Shown one piece after another: positions 49,702 to 58,350 of a stretch of 64,000 nucleotides of DNA. A program made the position numbers and the translations under genes. The notes under the pieces were generated by a model. It did not search any database and had not been told where the DNA came from. It saw only the letters and a list, made by a program, of their open reading frames with translations. Source of the DNA: Bin87 sp965208015. GTDB lineage: Bacteria; Chloroflexota; Dehalococcoidia; Lucifugimonadales; UBA3495. Each line of letters begins with the position of its first letter. Position 1 is the first letter of the stretch. The stretch covers positions 620,001-684,000 of the forward strand of contig OZ242308.1 in NCBI GenBank assembly GCA_965208015.1, written 5' to 3'.

Positions 49702-50610
49702 ATGCCTGACCGACAGATGCAGATAGGGGTCGTTTTTCCCCAGACGGAGATTGGCTCCGACCCCATCGCCGTGCGCGATTACGTGCAGGCGGCCGAGGAA
49801 TTGGGTTACGCCCACATCATCGCCTACGACCACGTGCTGGGCGCGGACACCGCGTACCACCAGCCGTGGACCGGCAGCTACACCAAGGACAGCATGTTCC
49901 ATGAGATCTTCGTGGCGTTCGGCTATATGGCGGCCCTGACCACCAACGTGGAACTGGTCTCGGCGATCGTCATCCTCGGCCAGCGCCAGACCGCGCTGGT
50001 CGCCAAGCAGGCAGCGGAAGTGGACGTGCTCAGCGGAGGAAGGTTGCGCCTTGGGGTCGGTATCGGCTGGAACCCCGTGGAGTACGAAGCCCTGGGCGAG
50101 GATTTCACCACCCGCGGCCGACGCGCCGAAGAGCAGATGGAACTGCTGCGCCGTCTTTGGACGGAAGAGGTCGTCGACTTCCACGGCCGTTACCACAACA
50201 TCACCAACGCCGGCATCAACCCACTGCCGGTGCAGCGGCCGATCCCCCTGTGGATGGGCGCCGGCAGCCGCGCCCGTGGGCCGATCCCCACCGACCGCGT
50301 CCTCAGCCGGGTGGGGCGCTGCGCGGACGGCTGGTTCCCGCAGTTCCAGTCCGATGATCCGCAGGCGGCGACTGCCATCGCCAAGGTGCGCGAGGCCGCG
50401 ACCTCTGCCGGCCGCGATCCCGACGCCATCGGCATGGAGCCCCGGGTCAACTACTCCGACGGCGACCCTGAGTTCTGGCAAGCCAGGGCCGAGGAATGGC
50501 GCGGCATGGGCGCATCGCACTTCTCGGTGAACACCATGTCGGCCAACCTGACCGGGGCTGACGCCCACATCAACGCCATTCGCGAGTTCAAGGAAGTTAT
50601 TACCGGCTAA
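49702..50610 (+). CDS. LLM class flavin-dependent oxidoreductase, probably F420-type
   Basis: A 302-residue TIM-barrel protein. MQIGVVFPQTEIGSDPIAVR opens the barrel, YAHIIAYDHVLGADTAYH is near residue 36, and the KQAAEVDVLSGGRLRLGVGIGWNPVEYEAL block near 105 is diagnostic of F420-dependent luciferase-like enzymes. A short upstream AGGAG-like site (ACCAGGAGCG) precedes the ATG. Natural substrate unknown. Confidence 0.88.
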   Translation: MPDRQMQIGVVFPQTEIGSDPIAVRDYVQAAEELGYAHIIAYDHVLGADTAYHQPWTGSYTKDSMFHEIFVAFGYMAALTTNVELVSAIVILGQRQTALVAKQAAEVDVLSGGRLRLGVGIGWNPVEYEALGEDFTTRGRRAEEQMELLRRLWTEEVVDFHGRYHNITNAGINPLPVQRPIPLWMGAGSRARGPIPTDRVLSRVGRCADGWFPQFQSDDPQAATAIAKVREAATSAGRDPDAIGMEPRVNYSDGDPEFWQARAEEWRGMGASHFSVNTMSANLTGADAHINAIREFKEVITG

Positions 50611-50650
50611 CGACCGGCGTCTACCCAAACCCGTCATTCCCGACCCCTTA

Positions 50651-50677
50651 CGTCATTCCCGCGAAAGCGGGAATCCA
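50651..50677. repeat. REP-like palindrome
   Basis: CGTCATTCCCGCGAAAGCGG with GAATCCA after it is a self-complementary REP-like unit between genes, of the same kind as those at 8323 and 8476. Confidence 0.7.
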
Positions 50678-50705
50678 GAATGTCGCTGTCGCAAAGGTTT
50701 GAAAG

Positions 50706-51386
50706 ATGGTTACGACCACGCCGAAAGAGCCGACCATCGAGGCTCCCGACGCCCCCCATTACGAACCCGATATGCCCATGGCATTTGGGAGCGAACTGCG
50801 CCTGAACCTGAAAGCCCTGGGCGTGGACGGCAGCGCGCCCGATTTCGGCGAGCGTCTTGTCCAGCTTACCCAGGACAACGAACCCTATGACTTCCAGTTT
50901 TCCGCCCAGGGAGAGCTTATCGTAATGGCCCCGTCAGGCACTTTGAGCAACCGCGACGAGACCGTAATCAATGCTGACCTAGAAATGTATAACCGGCAGC
51001 ATCCCGGAATGTGCTTCTCCCAGACCATCGGGTTCCAATTGCCCAGCGGCGCGCAGTTGATGCCCGACGCGGCCTGGATTACCCAGGAACGGTTCGACAA
51101 TCTCACTGAGCGAGAGTTGTATGGCACCATCAACGGCGCGCCCGATTTCGTGGTGGAAGTCCGCTCCCGCAGCGACCGGCTGCCGCCTCTCCTGGCGAAA
51201 ATGGCGGAGTGGATGGAAGCCGGCTCCCGTCTCGGCTGGATGCTGGACGCTATTGACCGTCGCGTCTATATCTTTCGCCCCGGGCGTGAGATGGAAATAC
51301 TGGAGGATCCGGCAGTGTTGGATGGGGAGGATGTTCTGCCGGGTTTCATGTTTGAGGTGGGGCGGCTGATGTTCGGGCACGAGTAA
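50706..51386 (+). CDS. Uma2 family (DUF820) PD-(D/E)XK nuclease-fold protein
   Basis: A 226-residue protein of the Uma2 family, abundant in Cyanobacteria and Chloroflexota. Core motifs are FSAQGELIVMAPSGTLSNRD, QLMPDAAWITQERFD (Asp) and DFVVEVRSRSDRLPPLLAKM (Glu-Val-x-Ser), the nuclease-fold catalytic pattern, followed by LGWMLDAIDRRVYIFRPG. Biological role is not established. A dispersed palindrome follows directly. Confidence 0.88.
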   Translation: MVTTTPKEPTIEAPDAPHYEPDMPMAFGSELRLNLKALGVDGSAPDFGERLVQLTQDNEPYDFQFSAQGELIVMAPSGTLSNRDETVINADLEMYNRQHPGMCFSQTIGFQLPSGAQLMPDAAWITQERFDNLTERELYGTINGAPDFVVEVRSRSDRLPPLLAKMAEWMEAGSRLGWMLDAIDRRVYIFRPGREMEILEDPAVLDGEDVLPGFMFEVGRLMFGHE

Positions 51387-51404
51387 CCGCCACAGGGCGG
51401 TTTC

Positions 51405-51496
51405 GTCAGAATCAGGATTTACTGGATTCCAGGATTTTCGGGATTACACTTCACCAATCCTGTCAATCTAATGATCTCGAAAATCCTGATTCTGAC
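51405..51496. repeat. dispersed imperfect palindrome, copy 5
   Basis: GTCAGAATCAGGATTTACTGG and AAATCCTGATTCTGAC are complementary at the ends. It is the best preserved copy together with copy 4 and lies between the Uma2 and SDR genes. Confidence 0.82.
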
Positions 51497-51537
51497 GGAT
51501 GACCGCAACCATTTTCATTCGGCACAAGGAGACAACT

Positions 51538-52302
51538 ATGGGCAGGCTAGACGGTAAGGTCGCTCTCATCAGCGGCGGCGCGCGCGGTCAGGGCGCGGTG
51601 GAGGCCAGGATGTTCGCCGCCGAGGGCGCGTGCGTGGTGTTCGGTGACATCCTCGACGACGAGGGGCGCCGTGTAGAGGCCGAGATCCGGGAACTTGGCG
51701 GTCAGGCTACTTACGTCCATCTGGACGTGACCAGCGAATCCGACTGGCAGGGTGCGGTCGATGCCGCCGTTTCCGAGTACGGCAAGCTCAACGTGCTGGT
51801 GAACAACGCCGGCATCGTGCTGGGGCGCAGCATCGAGGAAATGACCGTCGAGGAATGGGACCGCCTCTTCGACGTCAACGCCAAGGGTGTGTTCCTGGGC
51901 ACCAAGACCTCCCTGCCGGCCTTGCGAGCGGCTGGCGGCGGCAGCATCGTGAACATATCTTCCACCGCTGGCCTGGTGGGTAATGATTACAACCTGGCCG
52001 GCTACAGCAGCACCAAGGGAGCCGTGCGGCTGTTCACCAAATCCACCGCGATACAGCACGCCAGCGAGGGCATCCGCTGCAACTCCGTGCATCCCGGCCC
52101 CATCGACACGCCCATGCTACAGGAATCCCGCGCCAATCGCGGCAGCGGACTCAGCGATGAGGAACAGCGCCGTCGCGTGCCCCTGGGCCGCATCGGCCGG
52201 CCTGAGGATATTGCCTACGCTGTGGTCTACCTGGCATCCGATGAAGCATCGTTCGTCACCGGAAGCGAGGTGGTCGTGGACGGCGGGCGCACTGCCATGT
52301 AA
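51538..52302 (+). CDS. short-chain dehydrogenase/reductase
   Basis: A 254-residue NAD(P)-dependent oxidoreductase. The nucleotide-binding turn is ISGGARGQG (residues about 10-18), NNAGIVLG is near 85, the catalytic serine lies in NISSTAGL (near 138) and the Tyr-Lys pair in YSSTKGAV (near 155). The C-terminal FVTGSEVVVDGGRTAM is a standard SDR end. AAGGAG stands seven bases before the ATG. Substrate unknown. Confidence 0.93.
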   Translation: MGRLDGKVALISGGARGQGAVEARMFAAEGACVVFGDILDDEGRRVEAEIRELGGQATYVHLDVTSESDWQGAVDAAVSEYGKLNVLVNNAGIVLGRSIEEMTVEEWDRLFDVNAKGVFLGTKTSLPALRAAGGGSIVNISSTAGLVGNDYNLAGYSSTKGAVRLFTKSTAIQHASEGIRCNSVHPGPIDTPMLQESRANRGSGLSDEEQRRRVPLGRIGRPEDIAYAVVYLASDEASFVTGSEVVVDGGRTAM

Positions 52303-52351
52303 CGCAAAAGGCGCCCCGAGGGACGCCCTGGCCGTTGAGGGTTAGTCGAAA

Positions 52352-52428
52352 TGGTCGGGGCGGCCAGATTCGAACTGGCGACCCCCTGCACCCCATGCAG
52401 GTGCGCTACCGGGCTGCGCTACGCCCCG
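52352..52428 (-). tRNA. tRNA-Pro (anticodon GGG)
   Basis: Minus-strand cloverleaf: acceptor CGGGGCG/CGCCCCG, anticodon stem CCTGC/GCAGG with loop ATGGGGT (anticodon GGG), and T-arm GCCAG/CTGGC around TTCGAAT. CCA is encoded at 52352-52354. Confidence 0.95.
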
Positions 52429-52539
52429 CCCCGACACATTCAGGGTATCATCCGCGCTGACAATTGGCAAACTTGCTGGTATCGACAGTGATTATTCAGA
52501 GTATTACCTGCTAGGATTACGGCACATCGCGGCGACATC

Positions 52540-53226
52540 ATGAACGGCGATTGCTACAGCATCCTCGGGGTCCCGGCGGCAGCCACGACGGAAGAAATCC
52601 GCGCCGCCTACCGCAGGCTGGCCCGGCAGTATCATCCGGACCTCAACGCCGGGCCCGAAGCTGAAGCCCGCATGAAGGAGATCAATCAGGCGTACGCCAC
52701 CCTGTCTGATCCGCAGCGCCGCCGCCACTACGATATCTACGGGGTGAGCGAGCCGCCCGCCGCCCAGCCGAGCCGCCGCAGTCCGCGCAATGCTGCGCGC
52801 CCCAACGCAACTCGTCCCTCGCGTCCTCGTACCTATTCTCCGTCATCTCCCCAGCGTGGTGAGGATATTGAAGCCGCCCTTTTAGTTACAGGCCGGGAGG
52901 CGAGACAGGGAATGCGCAAGGTTTTCCCGGTTACGCGCACGGAAACCTGCCAGCGTTGCCGGGGGACCGGATTCGAGCCGGAGGAGACCCTGGAGGCCGG
53001 CCAGTGCTGGCGGTGCGCCGGAGAACAGCGGCTGCGACGGGAGCTGTGGCTCAGCGCCACCATACCCGCCGGCGTCGCTGATGGCCGCCGCCTCCGTCTC
53101 CGTGGGCAGGGCAACGCCGGGTTGGACGGTGGAGCCAGCGGGCACATCTACATCACCGTGCGGGTCGTCCAACACACCAGGCTGCGCCAGGCCATCACCT
53201 TCGTGCTCCGTCACCTCTTTGCCTAG
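52540..53226 (+). CDS. DnaJ-like protein with half a zinc finger
   Basis: A 228-residue J-domain protein. Residues 4-66 are a J-domain with HPD (LARQYHPDLNAG). A Pro/Arg/Ser linker replaces the Gly/Phe region, and from about residue 105 comes a DnaJ-type substrate-binding part (ALLVTGREARQGMRKVFPV). Only one zinc site is left, CQRCRGTG plus CWRC, instead of the four CxxCxGxG repeats of true DnaJ, and the second beta domain ends at ITVRVVQHTRLRQ. It is probably a co-chaperone variant working with DnaK; no DnaK or GrpE gene is nearby. Confidence 0.85.
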   Translation: MNGDCYSILGVPAAATTEEIRAAYRRLARQYHPDLNAGPEAEARMKEINQAYATLSDPQRRRHYDIYGVSEPPAAQPSRRSPRNAARPNATRPSRPRTYSPSSPQRGEDIEAALLVTGREARQGMRKVFPVTRTETCQRCRGTGFEPEETLEAGQCWRCAGEQRLRRELWLSATIPAGVADGRRLRLRGQGNAGLDGGASGHIYITVRVVQHTRLRQAITFVLRHLFA

Positions 53227-53317
53227 CCAGACTGTTCAGATGACCGGGACAGGCTGAACACTATCCCGGAACTCAGCAACGGACCCGGTGTTGCCGACCG
53301 ATAGGGCTGGCGGTACG

Positions 53318-53791
53318 TTATTTCCTGACGTCGCTTGTCCCGTTCGGTGGGTCGGGAGCAGGTTCGTCGAACAGGACCCCGTCAGCCATAGCTTGCAACC
53401 GTCGCTGGTTCCACTCACGCCAGGCCGTGTCGGCTTCTTCAAGGCCTGCGGCCAGTCCCTCTTCGCGTCCTTCTTCACGACCTTGCTCTCGCCCTTCTTG
53501 TCGTGTCTTCTGTCGGAAAATTGCGGCGAAAACCATGGCGACTCCTTCGACCAGGATGGGACTGAATATGATCCAGAACCCGGCGGCATACACCACATCG
53601 CCCATGATAGCCGATGGCGTGTCTTGCCACGATGAAATGGCAGCGTCTATCGCGTGAACGTAGACATAGAAAAGAGTGGTGATAATGAAAAAGACGCTGA
53701 ACGTCCAGAAGTGGGGCCTGATGCGTCTCACCGGCACGGTGAAGATGGACGCTCGTTCCGCATCGTCATCATAGTTGGCTGTGTTGTTCAC
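53318..53791 (-). CDS. membrane protein with charged repeat tail
   Basis: A 157-residue protein with two or three transmembrane helices (FWTFSVFFIITTLFYVYVHA; AAGFWIIFSPILVEGVAMVF). A cytoplasmic helix with REQGREEGREEGLAAGLEEA repeats follows, similar to tails seen on many Chloroflexota membrane proteins, then a short disordered end. Function unknown. Confidence 0.6.
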   Translation of the reverse strand: MNNTANYDDDAERASIFTVPVRRIRPHFWTFSVFFIITTLFYVYVHAIDAAISSWQDTPSAIMGDVVYAAGFWIIFSPILVEGVAMVFAAIFRQKTRQEGREQGREEGREEGLAAGLEEADTAWREWNQRRLQAMADGVLFDEPAPDPPNGTSDVRK

Positions 53792-53843
53792 ATCCTAAAT
53801 CCTGTAAGCGTTGTCCATCAAGGTCCGGTTTGATCGATCACGG

Positions 53844-55376
53844 TCAGCTCAACTCGCGGGCGCGATACTGCAATGCCTCCGCAAGATGCGCCGGTCCGAT
53901 CTGTTCCGCTCTGGCGAGATCGGCAACCGTGCGCGCCACCTTGACCACCCGATGCAGCGCCCGAGCCGAGAGATCCAGCTGCTGCGATGCCCGCTGCAAC
54001 AGCGCCTGCGCGTCATCCTGCAGGTGGCAGTGCTCCCAGATGGTCGAGCCGGACATTTCCGCGTTGGACAGCCCGCGAGATTCTGGGCTCTCCGCGAACC
54101 GCGCCTCCTGCATGGCCCGCGCCGATACCACGCGTTCCCGTACCGCTGCCGATTCCTCAGCTTCCGCTCGGCCCAACAGGTTGTCGTACTCCACCGGCGG
54201 CACCTCTACGAAGATGTCAATGCGTTCCAGCAGCGGCCCGCTGATGCGTCTCTGGTACCGGGCACGCGCTGACGGACTGCACACGCACTCCTTGCGCGGA
54301 TGCGAGGCATAGCCGCATGGACACGGGTTCATCGCTCCCACCAGCATGAAACTTGCCGGGTAGGTCACCGTGCCGCTGACACGGGTGATGGTCACCGTTT
54401 TGTCCTCTAGGGGCTGCCGCAGCGATTCCAAAGCGGCGTGTCCGAACTCCGGCAGCTCGTCCAGGAAAAGCACTCCCCGGTGGCTCAGCGTTATCTCTCC
54501 GGGGCGCAGCATCCGGCCGCCGCCCACCAGGCCGGCGTTGGATATCGTGTAATGCGGGGCGCGGAACGGTCGCTGTGCTACCAGCGGGCTATCCGGCGGC
54601 AGATTGCCGCTCACGCTGTAGATCTTGGTGACGTCCAGCGCTTCGTCAGCGGTCAGGTAGGGCAGGATGCCGGGCAGGGCGCGAGCCAGCAGGGTCTTGC
54701 CCGAACCCGGTGGCCCGCTCAGCAGGATATTGTGGAAGCCCGCTGCGGCGACCTCCAGGGCTCGTTTAGCGTGGTCTTGCCCCCGGATGTGGCAGAGATC
54801 GGTGCTCCCGGGTTGTTCACGGTTGCCGTTGAGGTGGACGCCGTTTTGCGGGAATGGGGTGATTGTCGCCTCGCCCTGCAAATGGGACAGCAGTTGCGCC
54901 AGCGTCTCCACGGGATACACCGATACTCCGTCCACCAGGGCCGCTTCCGGTGCGTCCACTGCCGGCACGTAGACCGAGGCTATCCCCTGATCCCGCGCTA
55001 CGGAAACCATCGGCAGGATGCCGGCGGTGTGCCGCAGCCCGCCGTCCAGCGACAACTCACCGAGGAATATCGCCGGATCTGCGGTGGGTGGAGCCTGTCC
55101 GGTGCTGAACAATATTCCCACCGCGATGGGCAAGTCGTAGGCCGGCCCGGCCTTCTTCAGGTCTGCCGGCGCCAGGTTTACGGTGATGCGTCGCATGGGA
55201 AACTCGCAACCGCTGTTGCGCAGCGCCGCTCGCACCCGCTCCTTGGCCTCCTGCACCGCCGTGTCGGGCAGGCCGACGATGTGGAACGCCGGCAGTCCCG
55301 GCGAAATATCCGTCTCCGCTTGAATTATCTGGCCGTCCAATCCAATTACGGCGCAAGTCTGAGCAGTTGCCAACAT
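53844..55376 (-). CDS. comM: YifB/ComM-family Mg-chelatase-like AAA ATPase
   Basis: A 510-residue protein of standard family length. The N-terminal fold has MLATAQTCAVIGLDGQIIQ and the motif FHIVGLPDTAVQEAKERVR. The ATPase has Walker A LLSGPPGSGKTLLARA (near residue 222), Walker B GVLFLDELPEF (near 300) and a zinc-like CPCGYASHPRKECVCS near 360. ComM is a hexameric helicase that drives branch migration during natural transformation. GGAGG stands before the ATG at 55376; the longer frame upstream has no such signal. DNA uptake genes are not visible nearby. Confidence 0.93.
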   Translation of the reverse strand: MLATAQTCAVIGLDGQIIQAETDISPGLPAFHIVGLPDTAVQEAKERVRAALRNSGCEFPMRRITVNLAPADLKKAGPAYDLPIAVGILFSTGQAPPTADPAIFLGELSLDGGLRHTAGILPMVSVARDQGIASVYVPAVDAPEAALVDGVSVYPVETLAQLLSHLQGEATITPFPQNGVHLNGNREQPGSTDLCHIRGQDHAKRALEVAAAGFHNILLSGPPGSGKTLLARALPGILPYLTADEALDVTKIYSVSGNLPPDSPLVAQRPFRAPHYTISNAGLVGGGRMLRPGEITLSHRGVLFLDELPEFGHAALESLRQPLEDKTVTITRVSGTVTYPASFMLVGAMNPCPCGYASHPRKECVCSPSARARYQRRISGPLLERIDIFVEVPPVEYDNLLGRAEAEESAAVRERVVSARAMQEARFAESPESRGLSNAEMSGSTIWEHCHLQDDAQALLQRASQQLDLSARALHRVVKVARTVADLARAEQIGPAHLAEALQYRARELS

Positions 55377-55532
55377 ACCTGATCCTCCGTGGTTGATATG
55401 ATCACCGCCCCGCAGGCGGTCCGTCGGAACACTATCATTGAAGAACGCACGTTCGCTATATGTGGCTGTCATCAAATATTTCGGGTGTCCATGCCTTTGC
55501 CATCGCCGCAGCCCTAATCTATACTTGCGGCG

Positions 55533-56354
55533 ATGGACCTACAGTTTGAAATCGGCGACCCGCAGCGACCGCGCGGCCACGCGATCCTCTATTTTCGCGT
55601 GGACACCGAGCCGGACCACGTGTACGGCACCTATATCGTCACGCTGCCCATAACCGCCGACCTGACCAAGTACGTACCTCCCTTCCTGGCCGCGCATCTG
55701 GGGAGCGCCGGTTCCGGCCCCCTGGCCAACTTCTCGGCCTTCGCCATGCCGCCGATGTCCGAGCTGGTGGAGGGCGGCTACGAGCAACTGGTGCGCCTGG
55801 CCAACGTGCGGAACGACGATCTGGTCTACGGCGGCAGCATGTTCTCCTATGACCTGGCTCGAATGATGGAATCGGTGGCCCAGGCTGTCCAGGAATACGC
55901 TGACTCCTGGGTTCGCGCCAGCGGCGAGGAGGGTGTCTCCGCCATTCCCGCTGAGGATGCCGCCATACCGCTGGGTGGGTCCTCGCCCCTCGCCGGGGCC
56001 ATGGATGCCGACGAAGGCGACAGCTTGGGCGTCAATGAGGTGCTCTGGAGCTTTATGAGCGAGGGGGACCGCTTGGCCGAGATGGGTCGCCTGCTGGGCC
56101 GCTTGCGCTTCGCCCAGGAAGGCAACGATTCCGCCGCCATTGCCGACATCATCGCCGAGATGACCGCCCTGGGCCGGCACCTGCCCGATGAGTTTGGCAT
56201 CGGCTCGCTGGTCGACGCCGCCAACGACACCACTCCGAATGGCGTGCAGTTGGCGCAATTGTATCTCGACCGCTGCTACCGGCTCTCATCCGGAGACACG
56301 GAGCAGGTGCGCCGCATCGACGAGGCCATCAAGAATCTGCAACGGCGAGGGTAA
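55533..56354 (+). CDS. conserved hypothetical protein
   Basis: A 273-residue protein without membrane segments. The N-terminal half is beta-rich (MDLQFEIGDPQRPRGHAILY; HVYGTYIVTLPIT), while the C-terminal half is helical with QLAQLYLDRCYRLSSGDTEQ at the end. It resembles hypothetical proteins known from Chloroflexota genomes next to comM and xerD, but no function can be read. It is divergent from comM and convergent with the recombinase gene. Confidence 0.7.
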   Translation: MDLQFEIGDPQRPRGHAILYFRVDTEPDHVYGTYIVTLPITADLTKYVPPFLAAHLGSAGSGPLANFSAFAMPPMSELVEGGYEQLVRLANVRNDDLVYGGSMFSYDLARMMESVAQAVQEYADSWVRASGEEGVSAIPAEDAAIPLGGSSPLAGAMDADEGDSLGVNEVLWSFMSEGDRLAEMGRLLGRLRFAQEGNDSAAIADIIAEMTALGRHLPDEFGIGSLVDAANDTTPNGVQLAQLYLDRCYRLSSGDTEQVRRIDEAIKNLQRRG

Positions 56355-56422
56355 CGGGACCCTCACCGTTTGTCATTGGCTCTGCGGGGCGTTGAGCCGC
56401 TCCGGATCCGTCCGCCTCTCGG

Positions 56423-57343
56423 TTACGCCCGCGGGTGGCTCCGCTCGTATTCGGCGCGGACGTGGGAGTCGGTCAGGTGCGTGTACACCTGCGTGGTGGA
56501 GATGCTGGAGTGTCCCAGCAACTCCTGCACGTGCCGCAGGGACGCGCCGTTCTGCAGCAGATGGGTGGCGAAGCTGTGCCGCAGCGTGTGCGGAGTGATT
56601 TTCGGGTCGACGTCGGCGGCTTTCGCGGCTGTCTTCAGGATGTTCCACACCCATTGCCGGGTGAGACGCTCTCCGCGCTGGTTCAGGTACAGCGCCGTCT
56701 CGCCGCGCTTGTCGCCCAGCAACTCGACCCGCGCTCCGCCGATGTATTCCCGCAGGTTCGACAGAGCGTCGGGGTAGAGGTAGACGATCCGTTCCTTGGA
56801 GCCCTTGCCCCAGGTGCGGATGAAACCCTCCTCGAAATCAATGTCCTGCACGTTCAGGGCAACCAGTTCGCTCACCCGCAACCCGGTGGCATACAGCAAC
56901 TCCAGGATGCTGGCGTCCCGGCGCCCTTCCGGCGTGCCGGTATCCGACGCCGTGGCCAGCAGACGCTTCACATCCTCTTCGGAGATGTACTTGGGAACCG
57001 TGCGTCCCACCCGGGGCGACCCCAGGTTCTCCGTGGGATCTTCGGTGATCAGCCCGTTGGCGCTGAGGTATCCGAAAAAGGACCGTACCGCCGCCACCTT
57101 GCGGGCGGTGGTGGTATCCCGGTACTTGCGGTTGTCTCTCAACTCGCTGATGTACGCGTTGAGGAGGTTGATGTCCACCAAACGCCAAACTTCCTGGTCC
57201 TCCGAGTTGAGGCTGTCCGCGACGAACTCGCGGAACTGGTTCAGGTCGTTGCTATAGGCGTCCAGCGTGTTCTGGGAGAAGCCCCGCTCGACGATCAGGT
57301 GTTGCAGGAAGGAATTTACCGTTTGCCTCATGATCTCCGCCAT
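56423..57343 (-). CDS. xerD: tyrosine recombinase XerC/XerD
   Basis: A 306-residue site-specific recombinase. The N-terminal SAM-like domain has FLQHLIVERGFSQNTLDAYS. The catalytic residues are complete: Arg in ATGLRVSELV (near 173), Lys in WGKGSKERIV (near 196), HTLRHSFATHLL (His and Arg near 247), His in LGHSSISTTQ (near 270) and the Tyr nucleophile in VYTHL (near 280). It matches housekeeping Xer proteins that resolve chromosome dimers, not phage integrases, and no attachment site is seen beside it. Confidence 0.93.
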   Translation of the reverse strand: MAEIMRQTVNSFLQHLIVERGFSQNTLDAYSNDLNQFREFVADSLNSEDQEVWRLVDINLLNAYISELRDNRKYRDTTTARKVAAVRSFFGYLSANGLITEDPTENLGSPRVGRTVPKYISEEDVKRLLATASDTGTPEGRRDASILELLYATGLRVSELVALNVQDIDFEEGFIRTWGKGSKERIVYLYPDALSNLREYIGGARVELLGDKRGETALYLNQRGERLTRQWVWNILKTAAKAADVDPKITPHTLRHSFATHLLQNGASLRHVQELLGHSSISTTQVYTHLTDSHVRAEYERSHPRA

Positions 57344-57477
57344 TGGGCTGGTGTATCTCGCCCGGCTCCGCCTTGCTTCCCCGTCAGACAGGTGGTGTGG
57401 CGGCGTGTTGCGTCATTCTGGTACATCCCAACCGCAGGCGTCATTCGGCGAACGATGCGGGATTCGACGAATTCCGG

Positions 57478-57999
57478 TTACACGAGGCTGAAAACTCCCA
57501 CCGACGCCACGGTTACAATCGCCGCGTGGATAATCAAGCTTGCGGTGATTGACGCCAACAACCGGCTCCGGCGCATCCCGGCCACCTCCAAAGTCAGCGT
57601 GGTAACATACACCCCGGCCCACGGCGTGACGATCAACACTCCCCACACTCCCCAGCGGTCCAGCGCCCGCAACAGCCGTTGGCTGCGACGTCGCAACATC
57701 CATCGGACCGCCAACCGAACCGGCTCGGGACGCATGCGCAGCATTACTCTCAACACCCCCGTCCCTTGCTCCGCGCGACGGAACAGCGCCGATATCACCA
57801 GCGCCGGCAGCGTGTTGAACACTATGGACACCACGGCAACCAGCGCCGGTTCCAAGCCGAGACCCACACCCAGCGGTATGGAGACCAGTTCCTCGCCAAT
57901 TGGCGATGCGGCAGTCAACGCCACCGCTGCATATTTGGCCCACAAACTCGCGGCCTCCGGAACCCGCTGACGTGGCGTCCGTCCGCGCATCCCATACAA
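57478..57999 (-). CDS. small multidrug export-like membrane protein
   Basis: A 173-residue membrane protein of the Sm_multidrug_ex (DUF) family. The family core is EELVSIPLGVGLGLEPALVAVVS and GVWGVLIVTPWAGVYVTTLTL followed by GMRRSRLLASITASLIIH. Four to five transmembrane segments are separated by a basic loop (VRWMLRRRSQRLLRALDRW). Despite the family name, transport has not been shown for most members. Confidence 0.75.
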   Translation of the reverse strand: MYGMRGRTPRQRVPEAASLWAKYAAVALTAASPIGEELVSIPLGVGLGLEPALVAVVSIVFNTLPALVISALFRRAEQGTGVLRVMLRMRPEPVRLAVRWMLRRRSQRLLRALDRWGVWGVLIVTPWAGVYVTTLTLEVAGMRRSRLLASITASLIIHAAIVTVASVGVFSLV

Positions 58000-58026
58000 C
58001 TGACAGCGACGACAACAGACTTGAAC

Positions 58027-58245
58027 ATGATGCCCTTAATTGTACTTGCCGTTTCCTTGCAGGCCGGCGGTGGATCCGCTGACCTGTCTTTCCTGGCGTA
58101 CCTGGACATTTGGATCATCGGTGGCTTGGTGATGCTGGCGGTTGTGGTGGTCGTGGGTAAATGGCTCTACGGGAAGCTCCGCCGCCGCCCCGATGACGAT
58201 CCGTACTACGACGAGCGGTACGACGGCTATGACTACGAATGCTAA
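58027..58245 (+). CDS. small membrane protein with acidic Tyr-rich tail
   Basis: A 72-residue protein (MMPLIVLAVSLQAGGGSADL) with two hydrophobic stretches and the tail RRRPDDDPYYDERYDGYDYEC. The ATG at 58027 is used because further upstream this frame is only antisense to the export-like gene. The repeated Tyr-Asp tail is unusual. Function unknown. Confidence 0.55.
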   Translation: MMPLIVLAVSLQAGGGSADLSFLAYLDIWIIGGLVMLAVVVVVGKWLYGKLRRRPDDDPYYDERYDGYDYEC

Positions 58246-58350
58246 CGTTACCACCCGCGCCGGGAACACCGTTCTGTCTCCCGGCGTTTGACAGGATTCC
58301 GGGGATTTTATACCCTCGACGAATAACGCCAGCATCAGGAGTGCGCGCAG

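Noticed and set aside
56423..57343. Integrase of a mobile element
   Set aside because: The sequence and length match housekeeping XerC/XerD, and no attachment site or cargo is associated; the tRNA-Pro lies about 4 kb away without a repeated end.
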